Shown: positions 28,501-35,925 of the stretch, one piece after another | Layout: the number at the start of each line of letters is the position of its first letter | How positions within the stretch are numbered: the stretch's first letter is position 1 | DNA from: Ravibacter arvi | Lineage (GTDB): Bacteria; Bacteroidota; Bacteroidia; Cytophagales; Spirosomataceae | DNA length: 64,000 nt | Assembly: GCF_039540405.1 (NCBI RefSeq) | Contig: NZ_BAABEY010000036.1 | Location: forward strand, 1-64,000 | Direction of reading: 5' to 3' | Notes under the pieces: generated by a model | The model's input: the letters and a program-made list of their open reading frames with translations, nothing else | Told to the model about the DNA's origin: nothing | Databases searched by the model: none | Program-made: the position numbers and the translations under genes

Positions 28501-28595
28501 AGGGCAATTTCAGCAACGGGGTTACCACCATACAGTGCATGTATGCGCCAGAATTCACAGCGCATTCGGAAGGGATAAGGTTGACGGTGGAATAG
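22536..28595 (+). CDS. alpha-2-macroglobulin family protein with thioester motif
   Basis: Bacterial A2M proteins are periplasmic protease traps. The 2019-residue protein has a Sec signal (residues about 4-24, ending PALG-QQS), an N-terminal helical repeat region, MG-type beta sandwiches (for example the FFTDRSIYRPGQEVHFKGIL segment), the central A2M domain (TAFFYPDLRVSDDG-like segment followed by TMPEALTRWKFQAFAHT), and a thioester domain with CAEQ at residue 1473 in YDCAEQTWNRYY. The thioester Cys and Gln are intact, so covalent trapping is possible. There is no lipobox, and no penicillin-binding protein PbpC partner beside it, unlike E. coli yfhM. The 22455 start of the longer frame is a TTG and is less likely. 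Confidence 0.9.
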   Translation: MNQHTRIILFFTLLIAIMPALGQQSIRNYETEWKKVDNFIGKGLPQSALTEVDKIYALAKKEKQDAQIIKALVKRLSLQGELREDDRQYTVRSLQEEISAAKEPARSVLYAILADAYRNQYQSMRWQIMSRTNVPGARSSDTETWTTADFMEAIGESYLKSIANETVLKSTKLEPLDAIITKGNTRSLRPTLFDLLAHKALDFFENDERNVTKPAYAFELGQPEVFADAAAFSNFEFRTKDTLSLDYQALGIYQRLLKFHLKDAKPAALLDADIRRLGYVYRKSVHPDRDALYQEALKNIAQKYRSEPGSAQASYLLAQWYVQKAGEYQPFGDTSHRFSAVTAYKIADSVSKKHPDSEGGINLFNLKQSIVIPQLSFNVEKVNLPDQPILMLLSYKNSQKANFRLVKATGRLREIEQKEGQARLWQVLKSEPALRTWEQALPDTKDYQHHRVELKVDPLGIGTYYLTASGGTGAGTPQSIARLSVSNLSFVNRGADYFVRHRDSGAPLEGIQVQVWRQRYDNTTHSYKREKAGTFKTDADGYFSLQHDSSTSGGGTFLELSGKGDHLLIDDQQYLYTNREPGISNDIQTMFFFTDRSIYRPGQEVHFKGILLNKKAGESRSSIVVSKPVTVQLFDVNGQVTDTLDITTNEFGTVSGKFLLPVTGLTGNFRIEAKQIGGAAAFSVEDYKRPRYKVEIEKPAIGVKLAETIPVSGQAKAFAGNPIDGAIVKYRVERAVRFPYPWRFAKGWWPVSPPVQITGGETVTDAEGRFTISFQAIPDKSVSPDKDPVFDYVVYADVTDAAGETRSARQVVSAGYKPMVLKVNIPEKAERDSLATLAVRTENANGGFLPANVTLTVRKLVPESRLLRQRQWERPDQFVLARADFVKLFPLDEYDDEANPASWQKGEEVLKVSREMNESGKWPLANTELPAAGFYELEFVTTAPDGQEVKDVRRIEVVDSKEEKPGRPAFLWTRESKPVAPGGNAVIQLGTSAEKIYLIQLVDKMNGNRRKGSRTFPTQEKGVETYRFPVTEDDRGGYGVDFVFVRNNRVYQHHEKVSVPSDDKELKITYGTFRDKTLPGSQEKWTLTVAGAKGERVAAELLAAMYDASLDEFRGHQWEKPVVWPGYYPLQFWAFNGSFGTRFSQPVSDGGPRSYRNFEKRYDVLNSLDGFGGGMMVRNMVTGKAARGGVIAESRSESMMAAPMEQGIAADATSKKVEYSKDFSGREEAQNQVSGDQPTRKDFRETAFFYPDLRVSDDGSVTFSFTMPEALTRWKFQAFAHTKELAFGLSTKEIVTQKELMIQPNIPRFLRVGDQLSIAARFVNLSDKPLSGKAEISILDAATGASLNGKFGTGTSETTFSVAAGQSSAVSFPLTVPVESTEPVVIRLIAVAGDFQDGEEHTVSVLTNQMLATETLPLSMRGTGSKSYTLEKLVRSKPGGTLRNHALTVEYTGNPVWYAVQALPYLMEYPYDCAEQTWNRYYANALSRHLVTSSPRIEQVFKTWRDLDTSALLSNLQKNQELKALLLEETPWVLAAKSEAEQKRNLALLFDLVRMKSEAAGALLKLQKMQRPEGSFPWFAEGPDDRYVTQYILSGIGHLGKLAKPSGDDEQVLSQVIARGLSYLDSRITRDYREMVERKVDLKKYVPSPLIVQYLYMRSFFPQVEFASGTKKAHDYFVERLAASWTGQGKYLQAMTALALSRTGNKTVAAAIMKSLKETAIRSEELGTYWKSARRTWWWQDAPVEQHALLIEAFEEVAADREMADGIRGWLLANKRTNSWESTKATAEACYALLLGGSDWLNDNPVVTVVMGDRTLSSADGKEAGTGYMKTSIPGEEVNAGQGNIKLSVSGSETVKGRPSWGGVYWQYFENLDKITFSETPLKMKKKLYTRENSDRGPVLKELAAGNRVKVGDKLTVRIELSVDRDMEYVHMKDMRGAGLEPVNVLSSNKWQDGLAYYESTRDAATHFFFSYLPKGTYVFEYPLTVSHQGNFSNGVTTIQCMYAPEFTAHSEGIRLTVE

Positions 28596-28637
28596 AAAGC
28601 AGAGGGGCGCTGCGGAAACCGAATCGCCGCGGCGTCC

Positions 28638-29660
28638 CTAAAAATAGCTTTGGGCGTGCCGGAGCGTATTTTCTTCTCCTTCGACAGTTACCGTGTAGCT
28701 GAAACCGGGCTGTACGGAAAATGCACCCGTTTCGCCCTTTTTATTGACTGCGATAAAACCCACCTGGAATGATTTGGCACGTGTTTCGTCCCGCCCGACA
28801 ATTCTTTGGATGGCTTTTTTGCACGCCGTGAGCGGGCTGTCTCCATTCCGCATAAATTCCACTACCAAATGTGCGCCGGCGACCCGGATTACCTCTTCGC
28901 CCTGTCCTGAACAGGTAACAGCGCCTACCCGGTTGTCTACGAAAAGACCGGCGCCGATGATAGGGGAATCCCCTACCCGGCCGCGCATTTTGAAGCCCAT
29001 GCCGCTGGTCGTGCACATGCCCGACAGGTCGCCGTTTTGGTCAATTGCCAGCGTGCCCATGGTGTCGTGGTTAAAATGGCCGTTTTCCAGTTTTTTAGGC
29101 GCATCGGCATTTTTTCCCGGCGTGTTTTTTTGGTTTTCGATATTGATAACCGGCTTATATTCGGCTTTTTTCAACCATTTTTTATAGCTTTTTTCCGCCT
29201 CTTTGGAGAGGCTTGCCGGTTCAAGGGGAAACCCGCTGGCCACGGCAAACTGCTGTGCACCTGAACCAACCAGCATCACATGCGGCGTGGTTTCCATCAC
29301 TTTGCGCGCTACGGAAACGGGATGTTTGATGCGCTCCAGGAAGGCAACGGAGCCGATATTGGCCTTCTCATCCATAATACAGGCATCGAGGGTAACAAAC
29401 CCGTCGCGGTCGGGGTTGCCCCCCAGCCCTACGCAGCAGCTGAGCTCATTTTCAATAGCGATACCGGCCTGCTCGACGGCGTCCAGCGCGCGACCGCCGG
29501 CAGTGAGGACCTCCCAGGCCGCAGTATTGGCGGTTTTCCCGGAGTCCCAGGTCGAAATAACGAGCGGCTTTACGGAGTCGGAAGGTGTATTGAGGGATAA
29601 TCCCGGGAATGAAAAGGCGGACCAGCGAAGGAACGACCGGCGGGAAAACAGGTGCTTCAT
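28638..29660 (-). CDS. N4-(beta-N-acetylglucosaminyl)-L-asparaginase (glycosylasparaginase)
   Basis: This Ntn hydrolase cleaves the GlcNAc-Asn bond of degraded glycoproteins. The 340-residue precursor begins with a twin-arginine-like signal (RRSFLRWSAF), so it is exported folded, probably to the periplasm. Autocleavage is expected before Thr200 in NHDTMGTLAI, which becomes the nucleophile; MRGRVGDSPIIGAG and CSGQGEEVIRVAGAH form the substrate pocket. The size matches the family. It is convergent with the A2M gene; no glycosidases or transport genes are nearby. A plain isoaspartyl peptidase is less likely given HDTMG. Confidence 0.9.
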   Translation of the reverse strand: MKHLFSRRSFLRWSAFSFPGLSLNTPSDSVKPLVISTWDSGKTANTAAWEVLTAGGRALDAVEQAGIAIENELSCCVGLGGNPDRDGFVTLDACIMDEKANIGSVAFLERIKHPVSVARKVMETTPHVMLVGSGAQQFAVASGFPLEPASLSKEAEKSYKKWLKKAEYKPVINIENQKNTPGKNADAPKKLENGHFNHDTMGTLAIDQNGDLSGMCTTSGMGFKMRGRVGDSPIIGAGLFVDNRVGAVTCSGQGEEVIRVAGAHLVVEFMRNGDSPLTACKKAIQRIVGRDETRAKSFQVGFIAVNKKGETGAFSVQPGFSYTVTVEGEENTLRHAQSYF

Positions 29661-29792
29661 GCCATTTAGTTTGCTTACTGAACAAAATGTGGAATTTTAA
29701 ATTTATTTAAAAAGTACACATTTTCCAATATGGCCCAATGGAAATGAAGGGAAACTGCCCGGAAAAGAGGGAAAATGGATGTGAAAAAAGCT

Positions 29793-30401
29793 TCAATAAG
29801 TCTGCAAGACTCTTATTTTATTCTTTTTCCCGAGCTTAATCGAGTGGAAGCTGAATTTGTAGCAGATCAGGCCTGTAGCGACCAGGGCGCCGCTTACAAT
29901 CAGGGTTTGCGGATCGGTAGTAAAGCGTTTCCCGTCGACTCCCCGGTTAAAGAAGTCGGCTCCCAGGTAAACCAGGCCGGCGAGCGGGAGCATAATGCTA
30001 CCCTCCGTGACCCATGGGATCCGGTTGGTGGCTTTAATAAGGCGAATGTCATTGAGGGCTACTTCGCGGTGTTCCATTCTTCCAACCGCCTCATTTACAA
30101 GTACAAAAGTAAATGTGGTGTCGGTAATGATGCCGATTTGCTCATTGAATTTCGTGGTGGAATTTTTGAGCCTGAACCGGATTTGCTCGCCCGGGAAATA
30201 ACGGTACCGCTGGTAGCCGCCAAAGAGTGAAAAATGATCGACAATGAGGTATCGTTCTCCGGGTCTTGTGACCAGCCTTGTTCCCTTTTGCTTGATCAGG
30301 AGCTCGTCGCTGTCGAGCGCCTCCAGCCGGTTATAGGCGTCTTGTGAAAAAGCGTTGAAACCACTCAGAAGCAGGAGGAGAATGACCAGACGAGGAACCA
30401 T
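29793..30401 (-). CDS. hypothetical exported or membrane protein
   Basis: The 202-residue protein starts with a strong signal peptide (MVPRLVILLLLLSGFNAFSQ), then a mainly beta region with repeated Tyr/Arg-rich strands (LFGGYQRYRYFPGEQIRFRL), and has two hydrophobic stretches near residues 135-155 and 168-188 that could be membrane helices. I do not recognise a named family. It sits alone between the asparaginase and ychF genes on the same strand. Confidence 0.65.
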   Translation of the reverse strand: MVPRLVILLLLLSGFNAFSQDAYNRLEALDSDELLIKQKGTRLVTRPGERYLIVDHFSLFGGYQRYRYFPGEQIRFRLKNSTTKFNEQIGIITDTTFTFVLVNEAVGRMEHREVALNDIRLIKATNRIPWVTEGSIMLPLAGLVYLGADFFNRGVDGKRFTTDPQTLIVSGALVATGLICYKFSFHSIKLGKKNKIRVLQTY

Positions 30402-30431
30402 AGCGGACGGTATTGTGTGTAAGGAAAACGT

Positions 30432-30461
30432 CCGCCGGGGGCATTATGTTGTCACCGGCGG
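30432..30461. terminator. possible hairpin after ychF
   Basis: Arms CCGCCGG (30432-30438) and CCGGCGG (30455-30461) can pair over 7 bp with a 16-base loop, 20 bp past the ychF stop on the minus strand. The following minus-strand bases (ACGTTTTCC) give only a weak T-run. Confidence 0.35.
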
Positions 30462-30480
30462 GCCTGCGTGCCCAAATTGT

Positions 30481-31581
30481 TCAGACATTGAACCTGAAAT
30501 GCATAATATCGCCGTCTTCCACTACGTATTCCTTCCCTTCAACCGCCATTTTCCCCGCTTCCTTTACCCCTGCTTCGGTTTTGTACAATTCGTAGTCGGG
30601 AAGCTTGATTACCTCGGCCCTGATAAACCCTTTTTCGAAGTCGGTATGGATCACACCCGCGGCCTGCGGCGCTTTCCAGCCCCTGTGGATGGTCCAGGCG
30701 CGAACTTCTTTAACACCGGCAGTGAAGTAGGTAATCAGCTGCAGGAGTTGATAGGAAGCGCTGATGAGCCGGTCCAGTCCAGATTTCGTCAATCCGAATT
30801 CTTCCAGGAATAGCTGCCTTTCTTCAGGATCATCCATTTCGGCGATCTGAGATTCAATGGCGGCGCAAAGCACAATCACTTCGGCATGTTCAGCGGCGGC
30901 AACTTCTCTCAGCTTTTCCGAATACTGGTTACCGGTAAGCATGGAGCCTTCATCTACATTGGCGACGTAAAGAACGGGCTTCACAGTAAGCAGGTGCAGA
31001 TCCCCGATTGCCGCATCCCTGTCTTTGGGATCAATATTAAGCGAGCGGGCATTTTTTCCGGCTTCCAATGTAGTTTTGTATTGCTTCAGGATATCCAACT
31101 CGGCTTTTGCCCGGGCATCTCCTACCCTGGCAGCCTTGTCTATCCGCTGTATTTTCTTGTCGACTGACTCAAGATCTTTCAGCTGGAGCTCTGCGTCGAT
31201 AATTTCTTTGTCAAAAACAGGATCTACCCTACCCTCGACGTGGACAATATTATCGTCTTCGAAACATCTGATCACATGAACGATGGCGTCTACCTCCCGG
31301 ATATTGGCCAGGAATTTATTTCCGAGCCCGGCGCCCTGGCTGGCCCCTTTCACCAATCCGGCGATGTCTACAAATTCGATAATGGTAGGCAGAACCCGCT
31401 GCGGATTGACCAGTTTGGTAAGTATGTCCAGCCGTTCGTCAGGTACCGTAACCACGCCAACGTTGGGCTCTATGGTACAGAACGGGTAGTTGGCGGCTTC
31501 TGCTTTGCCGGTTGAAATAGCATTAAAAAGGGTTGATTTACCAACATTGGGCAGCCCTACTATACCGCATTGTAAACTCAT
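30481..31581 (-). CDS. ychF: ribosome-binding ATPase YchF (OLA1 family)
   Basis: YchF is a conserved Obg-like ATPase that associates with ribosomes and responds to redox state. The 366-residue protein has the P-loop GLPNVGKST at residues 8-16, the switch region DIAGLVKGASQGAGLGNKFL, a coiled-coil insert and a C-terminal TGS domain (AWTIHRGWKAPQAAGVIHTDFEKGFIRAEV). Length and motifs are complete. It is apparently monocistronic, with its own -7 box. Confidence 0.97.
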   Translation of the reverse strand: MSLQCGIVGLPNVGKSTLFNAISTGKAEAANYPFCTIEPNVGVVTVPDERLDILTKLVNPQRVLPTIIEFVDIAGLVKGASQGAGLGNKFLANIREVDAIVHVIRCFEDDNIVHVEGRVDPVFDKEIIDAELQLKDLESVDKKIQRIDKAARVGDARAKAELDILKQYKTTLEAGKNARSLNIDPKDRDAAIGDLHLLTVKPVLYVANVDEGSMLTGNQYSEKLREVAAAEHAEVIVLCAAIESQIAEMDDPEERQLFLEEFGLTKSGLDRLISASYQLLQLITYFTAGVKEVRAWTIHRGWKAPQAAGVIHTDFEKGFIRAEVIKLPDYELYKTEAGVKEAGKMAVEGKEYVVEDGDIMHFRFNV

Positions 31582-31620
31582 GATCCAGATTGCTGAAGCG
31601 TAATTTTATAAATCAGGGTG

Positions 31621-31628
31621 CAAATTTA
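31621..31628 (-). promoter_or_regulatory. -7 box for ychF
   Basis: The minus strand reads TAAATTTG, an exact match to TAnnTTTG, 39 bases before the ychF ATG. No TTTG is visible at the -33 position. Confidence 0.45.
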
Positions 31629-31715
31629 GCGATTTTACCTGATAATCCGGTGGCTAACCCGTGAAGTTGTAAAAAGGGCGGGTGGTTGACGCCAGGATCG
31701 GCTTCAACCTAAAAA

Positions 31716-31738
31716 GCCCTCGGGGTTGAGCCGAGGGC
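31716..31738 (-). terminator. intrinsic terminator of the PUR-family gene
   Basis: Arms GCCCTCGG (31716-31723) and CCGAGGGC (31731-31738) pair over 8 bp with a 7-base loop, followed on the minus strand by TTTTT. It lies 32 bp past the stop of the DUF3276 gene and upstream of the ychF promoter. Confidence 0.85.
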
Positions 31739-31770
31739 AACATGTCAAGCGCAATTGGGATGGCTATGGG

Positions 31771-32094
31771 TTATTCCCACTTTAGTCCAGTCTCCCCGGA
31801 CACCTCATCATACTGCTCTTCCGACCGGGCAAACTGCGAAAAGTCAACCTCGGGCATCAACTCGTTTTTAACGTGGTCTACAGTTTCCTGCAATGCCTCC
31901 ACGAATTTGTCAAAGTCCTCCTTGTACAAAAACATCTTGTGCTTTTCGTACGTGAAGCCTTCACCCTGCTGGTGACGACGACTTTCTGTGATAGTCAAGT
32001 AGTAGTCGTTGGAGCGAGTTGAGCGAACATCAAAGAAATAGGTGCGTTTCCCTGCTCTAACCCTTTTGGAGTAGATTTTCTCTCTGTCTTCCAC
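31771..32094 (-). CDS. PUR-domain (DUF3276) nucleic-acid-binding protein
   Basis: The 107-residue protein is a close match to the DUF3276 family of Bacteroidota and spirochaetes, which have the Whirly-like PUR fold and bind single-stranded DNA or RNA. Characteristic are KIYSKRVRAGKRTYFFDVR and YYLTITESRRHQQGEGFTYEKHKMFLYKEDFDKF. The cellular target is unknown. It is a single gene with its own terminator. Confidence 0.88.
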   Translation of the reverse strand: MEDREKIYSKRVRAGKRTYFFDVRSTRSNDYYLTITESRRHQQGEGFTYEKHKMFLYKEDFDKFVEALQETVDHVKNELMPEVDFSQFARSEEQYDEVSGETGLKWE

Positions 32095-32232
32095 TTAAAT
32101 TTAAATTTGATGTAAATGCTTTTCCGAATGCTAATTTAGAGAAGTTTACGAAATGCAAAAAATTTATTGCACGAAAACGCCATTAATTTGACTGTAAGGG
32201 GTGGCGGAGCGAACCGGGCGAAGGATATTGGG

Positions 32233-32261
32233 TTGATCCGGGAACTTTTTTGGTATATTTG
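32233..32261 (+). promoter_or_regulatory. promoter of the rlpA-DUF58 pair
   Basis: TTG at 32233-32235 and TATATTTG at 32254-32261 are separated by 18 bases, close to the Bacteroidota TTTG-N19-TAnnTTTG arrangement. The start site would be near 32267, giving a leader of about 59 bases. Confidence 0.6.
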
Positions 32262-32325
32262 CCGCGAGTCTGACATTTCTAAAGGAAACTGGAAGCGGGG
32301 TGGGCAACGGTAAAAGTCTGAAAAT

Positions 32326-32760
32326 ATGATCTACTCAACCATTTTACTTGGTTTTACAACCCTTTTGACCTTATTATCATCTCCCTGGGCGACTACCGCC
32401 GAGGTGACCATCCACGGAAAGGCTTCTTATTACTCCCGGCGTTTCGAAGGTAAAAAAACTGCCTTCGGAGAAGTATTCAGAAACCGGCTTTTTACAGCGG
32501 CGCACCGTACTTTTCCCCATAATACCTTACTGGAGGTTGTAAACCTCAAAAACGGCCGGAATGTAGTGGTACGGGTGAATGATCGCGGTCCGTGGAAAAA
32601 AAGCCACCTGATAGACGTCAGCGAAGCTGCTGCAAAGGAGCTGGGAATGATCCGGAGCGGAGTGGGGGACGTTCAGGTGAGGGTAGTGGGCGCGGAAGGT
32701 AAGCTTTTCGAACACGAACGTGAATGCCTCGCCGAGGTGATGCAACCGAACTCACGGTAA
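32326..32760 (+). CDS. septal ring lytic transglycosylase RlpA family protein
   Basis: The 144-residue protein has an N-terminal hydrophobic segment (signal or anchor) and a double-psi beta-barrel of the RlpA type: GKASYYSRRFEGKKTAFGEVF, FPHNTLLEVVNLKNG and VRVNDRGPWKKSHLIDVSEAAAKELGM, including the conserved Asp in NDRGP. RlpA proteins of this kind act on denuded peptidoglycan strands. It lacks the SPOR domain seen in E. coli RlpA. It is followed 15 bp later by the DUF58 gene, so the two form an operon. Confidence 0.88.
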   Translation: MIYSTILLGFTTLLTLLSSPWATTAEVTIHGKASYYSRRFEGKKTAFGEVFRNRLFTAAHRTFPHNTLLEVVNLKNGRNVVVRVNDRGPWKKSHLIDVSEAAAKELGMIRSGVGDVQVRVVGAEGKLFEHERECLAEVMQPNSR

Positions 32761-32775
32761 TAGCCAAACGAAAGA

Positions 32776-33690
32776 ATGTCGAGCCGTAACTGGGATTTAG
32801 GGACGATAAGGTCTTATGGTAACCTCGAATTCCTGGCCAAACAGCTTGTTGAAGGATTTATTACAGGCCTGCACAAGTCTCCGTTTCATGGGTTTTCCGT
32901 AGAATTTGCGGAACACCGCCTGTATAATACCGGCGAAAGCACACGCCATATCGACTGGAAGGTATTTGGTAAAACGGACAAGCTTTTTGTTAAGCGGTTC
33001 GAAGAGGAAACCAATCTGCGCTGCCAGTTGCTGCTGGATGTCTCGTCTTCAATGTATTACCCGCTTGAAGGGTACGGAAAAGTTACCTTCAGCGCGGTAG
33101 CGGCCGCGTCGCTCGCAGTGCTGCTCCAGAAGCAGAAAGATGCGGTCAGTCTTTGTACTTTTTCGGACCGGATCGAAACCCAGACACCGGTAAAGTCTAC
33201 CCCTTCGCACGTTCACAAAATCCTGCTGTCGCTCCAGGCACTGCTTGAGAAGCCGAAGCCGCAGAAGAAAACAGCGGTAGCGACGGTCCTGCACGAAATT
33301 GCTGAGAAGATACACAAACGCTCACTGGTGGTACTTTTCTCCGATATGTTCGGGGATATTGAGAATTCCCCGGCCCTGTTTTCTGCGCTGCAGCACCTTC
33401 GCCATAATCTCCACGAGGTTTTGCTGTTCCATGTCACCGACCGCAAAACAGAATTGGATTTTTCTTTTGAGGAGCGCCCGTATGAGTTTGTGGATGTGGA
33501 GTCCGGGGAGGCAGTAAAGCTCCAGCCGGCGCAGGTCCGTGCCATCTACCGGGAAAGGTTGAATGCCTATTACACCGACCTGAAGCTGAAGTGCGGCCAG
33601 TATAAAATCGACCTGATCGAGGCGGATATTTCGGAGGGAATCGAGCCGATTCTTACCAATTACCTGGTGAAACGATCCAAAATGAGGTAG
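32776..33690 (+). CDS. DUF58 (von Willebrand-like) domain protein
   Basis: The 304-residue protein has the DUF58 signature ESTRHIDWKVFGKTDKLFVKRFEEE (in two parts around residues 55-78) and a VWA-like fold with the MIDAS-type LLLDVSSSMYY near residue 87. DUF58 proteins usually accompany MoxR ATPases and Bat proteins in a chaperone-like system; neither is encoded next to it here, so the partner must be elsewhere. It follows rlpA closely and ends 8 bp from the convergent thioredoxin-like gene. Confidence 0.88.
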   Translation: MSSRNWDLGTIRSYGNLEFLAKQLVEGFITGLHKSPFHGFSVEFAEHRLYNTGESTRHIDWKVFGKTDKLFVKRFEEETNLRCQLLLDVSSSMYYPLEGYGKVTFSAVAAASLAVLLQKQKDAVSLCTFSDRIETQTPVKSTPSHVHKILLSLQALLEKPKPQKKTAVATVLHEIAEKIHKRSLVVLFSDMFGDIENSPALFSALQHLRHNLHEVLLFHVTDRKTELDFSFEERPYEFVDVESGEAVKLQPAQVRAIYRERLNAYYTDLKLKCGQYKIDLIEADISEGIEPILTNYLVKRSKMR

Positions 33691-33698
33691 TTTAAGGT

Positions 33699-35075
33699 CT
33701 ATTTCCGGCTTCTGCGCTGGTAGAAGCTGAGGAAGTCGTCCAGTTGCTCGACCGGCATCTTACGCGCTATGATGCGCTTGTTTTCATCAAGCACATAAAC
33801 GGTCGGTGTGGACAGGACATCAAATTTATTCCGGAAGTCAATTTGCCCGCTGAAGTCATAACCGTTGATCAAATCGCCGGTTTTTTGTTCCGCAATAAAC
33901 TTTTTCCATTCCTCTTCCGAATTTTCAGTAGCGACGGCGAGTACTTTTACCTGCTCGGCTTTTCGTTTCCGGGCAAATTCCAACAGTTTCGGGGCCGATT
34001 CCTTACAGTGGCCGCAGGTGGGAGAGTAGAAGAATATTACAAAATATTTGGCGCTCTGGGGACCCAGTGAAAGCGGTTTTTTTTGCGGGTCCCAGACCTG
34101 TATTTCGGGGAATACTTTTCCAACCAGTAGTGGTTTCAGCACATTGACACGCTCCCCGATACGCCTGCGCCCGTCTTCGGAAAGTGAAATTTCACCCCCC
34201 AGGTAATATTTTTCCGCCATGTGTACGAAAACAGCTTCGGTACCTACGGTTTTCGGATTTTCGTATTCTGCTGCAAAATAACGGATGAGGTAGTGACGGA
34301 AATCCTTGTTTTTTGAACGGTTGATCAGCGCTTCCGCCTCTTTTATCAGGGAGTCGGGTGTTTGAACCACCAGGTTTTTGACGTACTGCTCCATTTTAGG
34401 CTGTAGAATAGGGGTTCTCAGCAGCCGGTCGTCGTTAAAATCGATTTGATCCCAGTAATGGTTCTTGTAGTAATTAAATACCCAGGTAGAGTCGTCCTTT
34501 CCGTTTGGCAGTTTGGGCGCCGGCGGAACCTGGGGCCCTTCAATAGCCTTCAGGAATTTAGAGGCAAGTAGTTCCGGGTGCTTTTGTATGGATTCTTTCC
34601 GGTAGGTTTCCATGTCTTCTCTCAGATTTACGGCATCAGGAGCATTTTTATCAGCCATTTTGCCGAGTTTCTCCATCTGCTTGTTGAGGGTTTGCTGAAA
34701 AGAGTAAAAAAACTCGTTTTCTTTGGAATTGGCGACAACCATGTGGTCAATGATATCGCTGGTATCCGAGGTCATGGAAAAGCGCGGTTCCTTCCCGGAA
34801 TAGACCATTTCGGCCCATTTAGCATTGCCCGGAAGCAGGATGAGGTAAATTCCCCCCGGCAGTGACTCACCGGAGAAAACCATTTTCCCGTCTGCATCGA
34901 CACGGGCGGTATCTTTTGAAATGAACGATGTCCTGCTCTGGTTATAGTGACCCAGCACGCACGTGGTGTCCCGGAGGCCTTTTAATGTAACTGTAATTTC
35001 GTACCCGGATTGTGCCCGGGCCGCAATAAGTGAGAGTGACAGCAAACAACTCCCGAAAATCAACCTCAGTTTCAT
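33699..35075 (-). CDS. exported TlpA/AhpC-type thioredoxin-like protein with N-terminal DUF4369-like domain
   Basis: Starting at the ATG at 35075 the 458-residue protein has a signal peptide (MKLRLIFGSCLLSLSLIAARA), an N-terminal beta domain (ITVTLKGLRDTTCVLGHY, DUF4369-like), a helical middle (DUF5106-like) and a C-terminal thioredoxin fold with the active-site CGHC at about residues 354-357 in FYSPTCGHCKESAPKLL. This layout is typical of Bacteroidota envelope thiol oxidoreductases. Substrates are unknown; a reductant role in the periplasm is inferred. The longer frame beginning 12 bases upstream adds MIKI. Confidence 0.85.
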   Translation of the reverse strand: MKLRLIFGSCLLSLSLIAARAQSGYEITVTLKGLRDTTCVLGHYNQSRTSFISKDTARVDADGKMVFSGESLPGGIYLILLPGNAKWAEMVYSGKEPRFSMTSDTSDIIDHMVVANSKENEFFYSFQQTLNKQMEKLGKMADKNAPDAVNLREDMETYRKESIQKHPELLASKFLKAIEGPQVPPAPKLPNGKDDSTWVFNYYKNHYWDQIDFNDDRLLRTPILQPKMEQYVKNLVVQTPDSLIKEAEALINRSKNKDFRHYLIRYFAAEYENPKTVGTEAVFVHMAEKYYLGGEISLSEDGRRRIGERVNVLKPLLVGKVFPEIQVWDPQKKPLSLGPQSAKYFVIFFYSPTCGHCKESAPKLLEFARKRKAEQVKVLAVATENSEEEWKKFIAEQKTGDLINGYDFSGQIDFRNKFDVLSTPTVYVLDENKRIIARKMPVEQLDDFLSFYQRRSRK

Positions 35076-35148
35076 AATTTTGATCATTGGGAACCGGTTT
35101 CCCTCTGTAAGGACTAACTGAACCTTTTTCCGTTTAATTCCGAATCCT

Positions 35149-35925
35149 ATGTTTTTTTACCTGTCAAAGTTATTGGATTTCCTGATAATGCCCTATAACG
35201 TGCTGCTTTGCATGCTTATTGTGGCGTTTTTTCGCCCGAAAAAACGGGGCACCAGGTGGCTGACAGGGGTTGCTTTCATGGGGATCTACCTGCTTTCGAA
35301 TAGTTACCTGGTGGCATTGCTGCAGAAAGGGTGGGAATACCCGGTGCGGAGTATCGCCGGCCTCAAGCCGGGCTATGAAGCCGGAATCGTGCTTTCAGGC
35401 GGCCTGGTGAACAGTTGCCAGGGGCCGGCGAGTGACTTTTACGATCTTGAAAATAGCTCGGACCGGCTTCTGGCAGGTTTTTTTCTTTACAAGCGTGGCA
35501 TTTGCAAAAAGCTCATCCTGACCGGCACTGACCATGAACTTCTGACACAGCAAAACCGCGGGGAAGTTCAGCTGGCAAAGTCGCTGCTGGTCGAGTGGGG
35601 GGTACCGGCAGAAGATGTTCTCCTGGATACGGAAGCAAGGAATACCCGCGAAAATGCGCTTTTCGTGGCTGAGATGTTAAAAGGCCGCGACAAAAAGGAC
35701 CGATACCTCCTGGTTACGTCGGCGAGCCACATGCGGCGGGCCAAAGCATGTTTCGACAGAGTGGGCTTGCAGACAGATGCTTTCCCTTCTGATTTCGGGA
35801 AGCTACCTGGCTGCATCGCTACTGATAAGAAATTTTTTCCAACGCCGGCCGCTTTTGCAGAATTTCAGCGCCTTTGGCATGAGTGGATCGGTATGGTCGT
35901 GTACAAGATCCTGGGTTACTGCTAG
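35149..35925 (+). CDS. YdcF/DUF218 family membrane protein
   Basis: The 258-residue protein has two membrane helices near the N terminus (about 11-28 and 38-60) and a DUF218 domain (GIVLSGGLVNSC, RLLAGFFLYKRG, LLVTSASHMRRAKACF). Relatives such as ElyC/SanA take part in envelope polysaccharide or peptidoglycan homeostasis; the exact role here is unknown. Its stop codon overlaps that of the convergent pfkA gene by four bases. Confidence 0.85.
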   Translation: MFFYLSKLLDFLIMPYNVLLCMLIVAFFRPKKRGTRWLTGVAFMGIYLLSNSYLVALLQKGWEYPVRSIAGLKPGYEAGIVLSGGLVNSCQGPASDFYDLENSSDRLLAGFFLYKRGICKKLILTGTDHELLTQQNRGEVQLAKSLLVEWGVPAEDVLLDTEARNTRENALFVAEMLKGRDKKDRYLLVTSASHMRRAKACFDRVGLQTDAFPSDFGKLPGCIATDKKFFPTPAAFAEFQRLWHEWIGMVVYKILGYC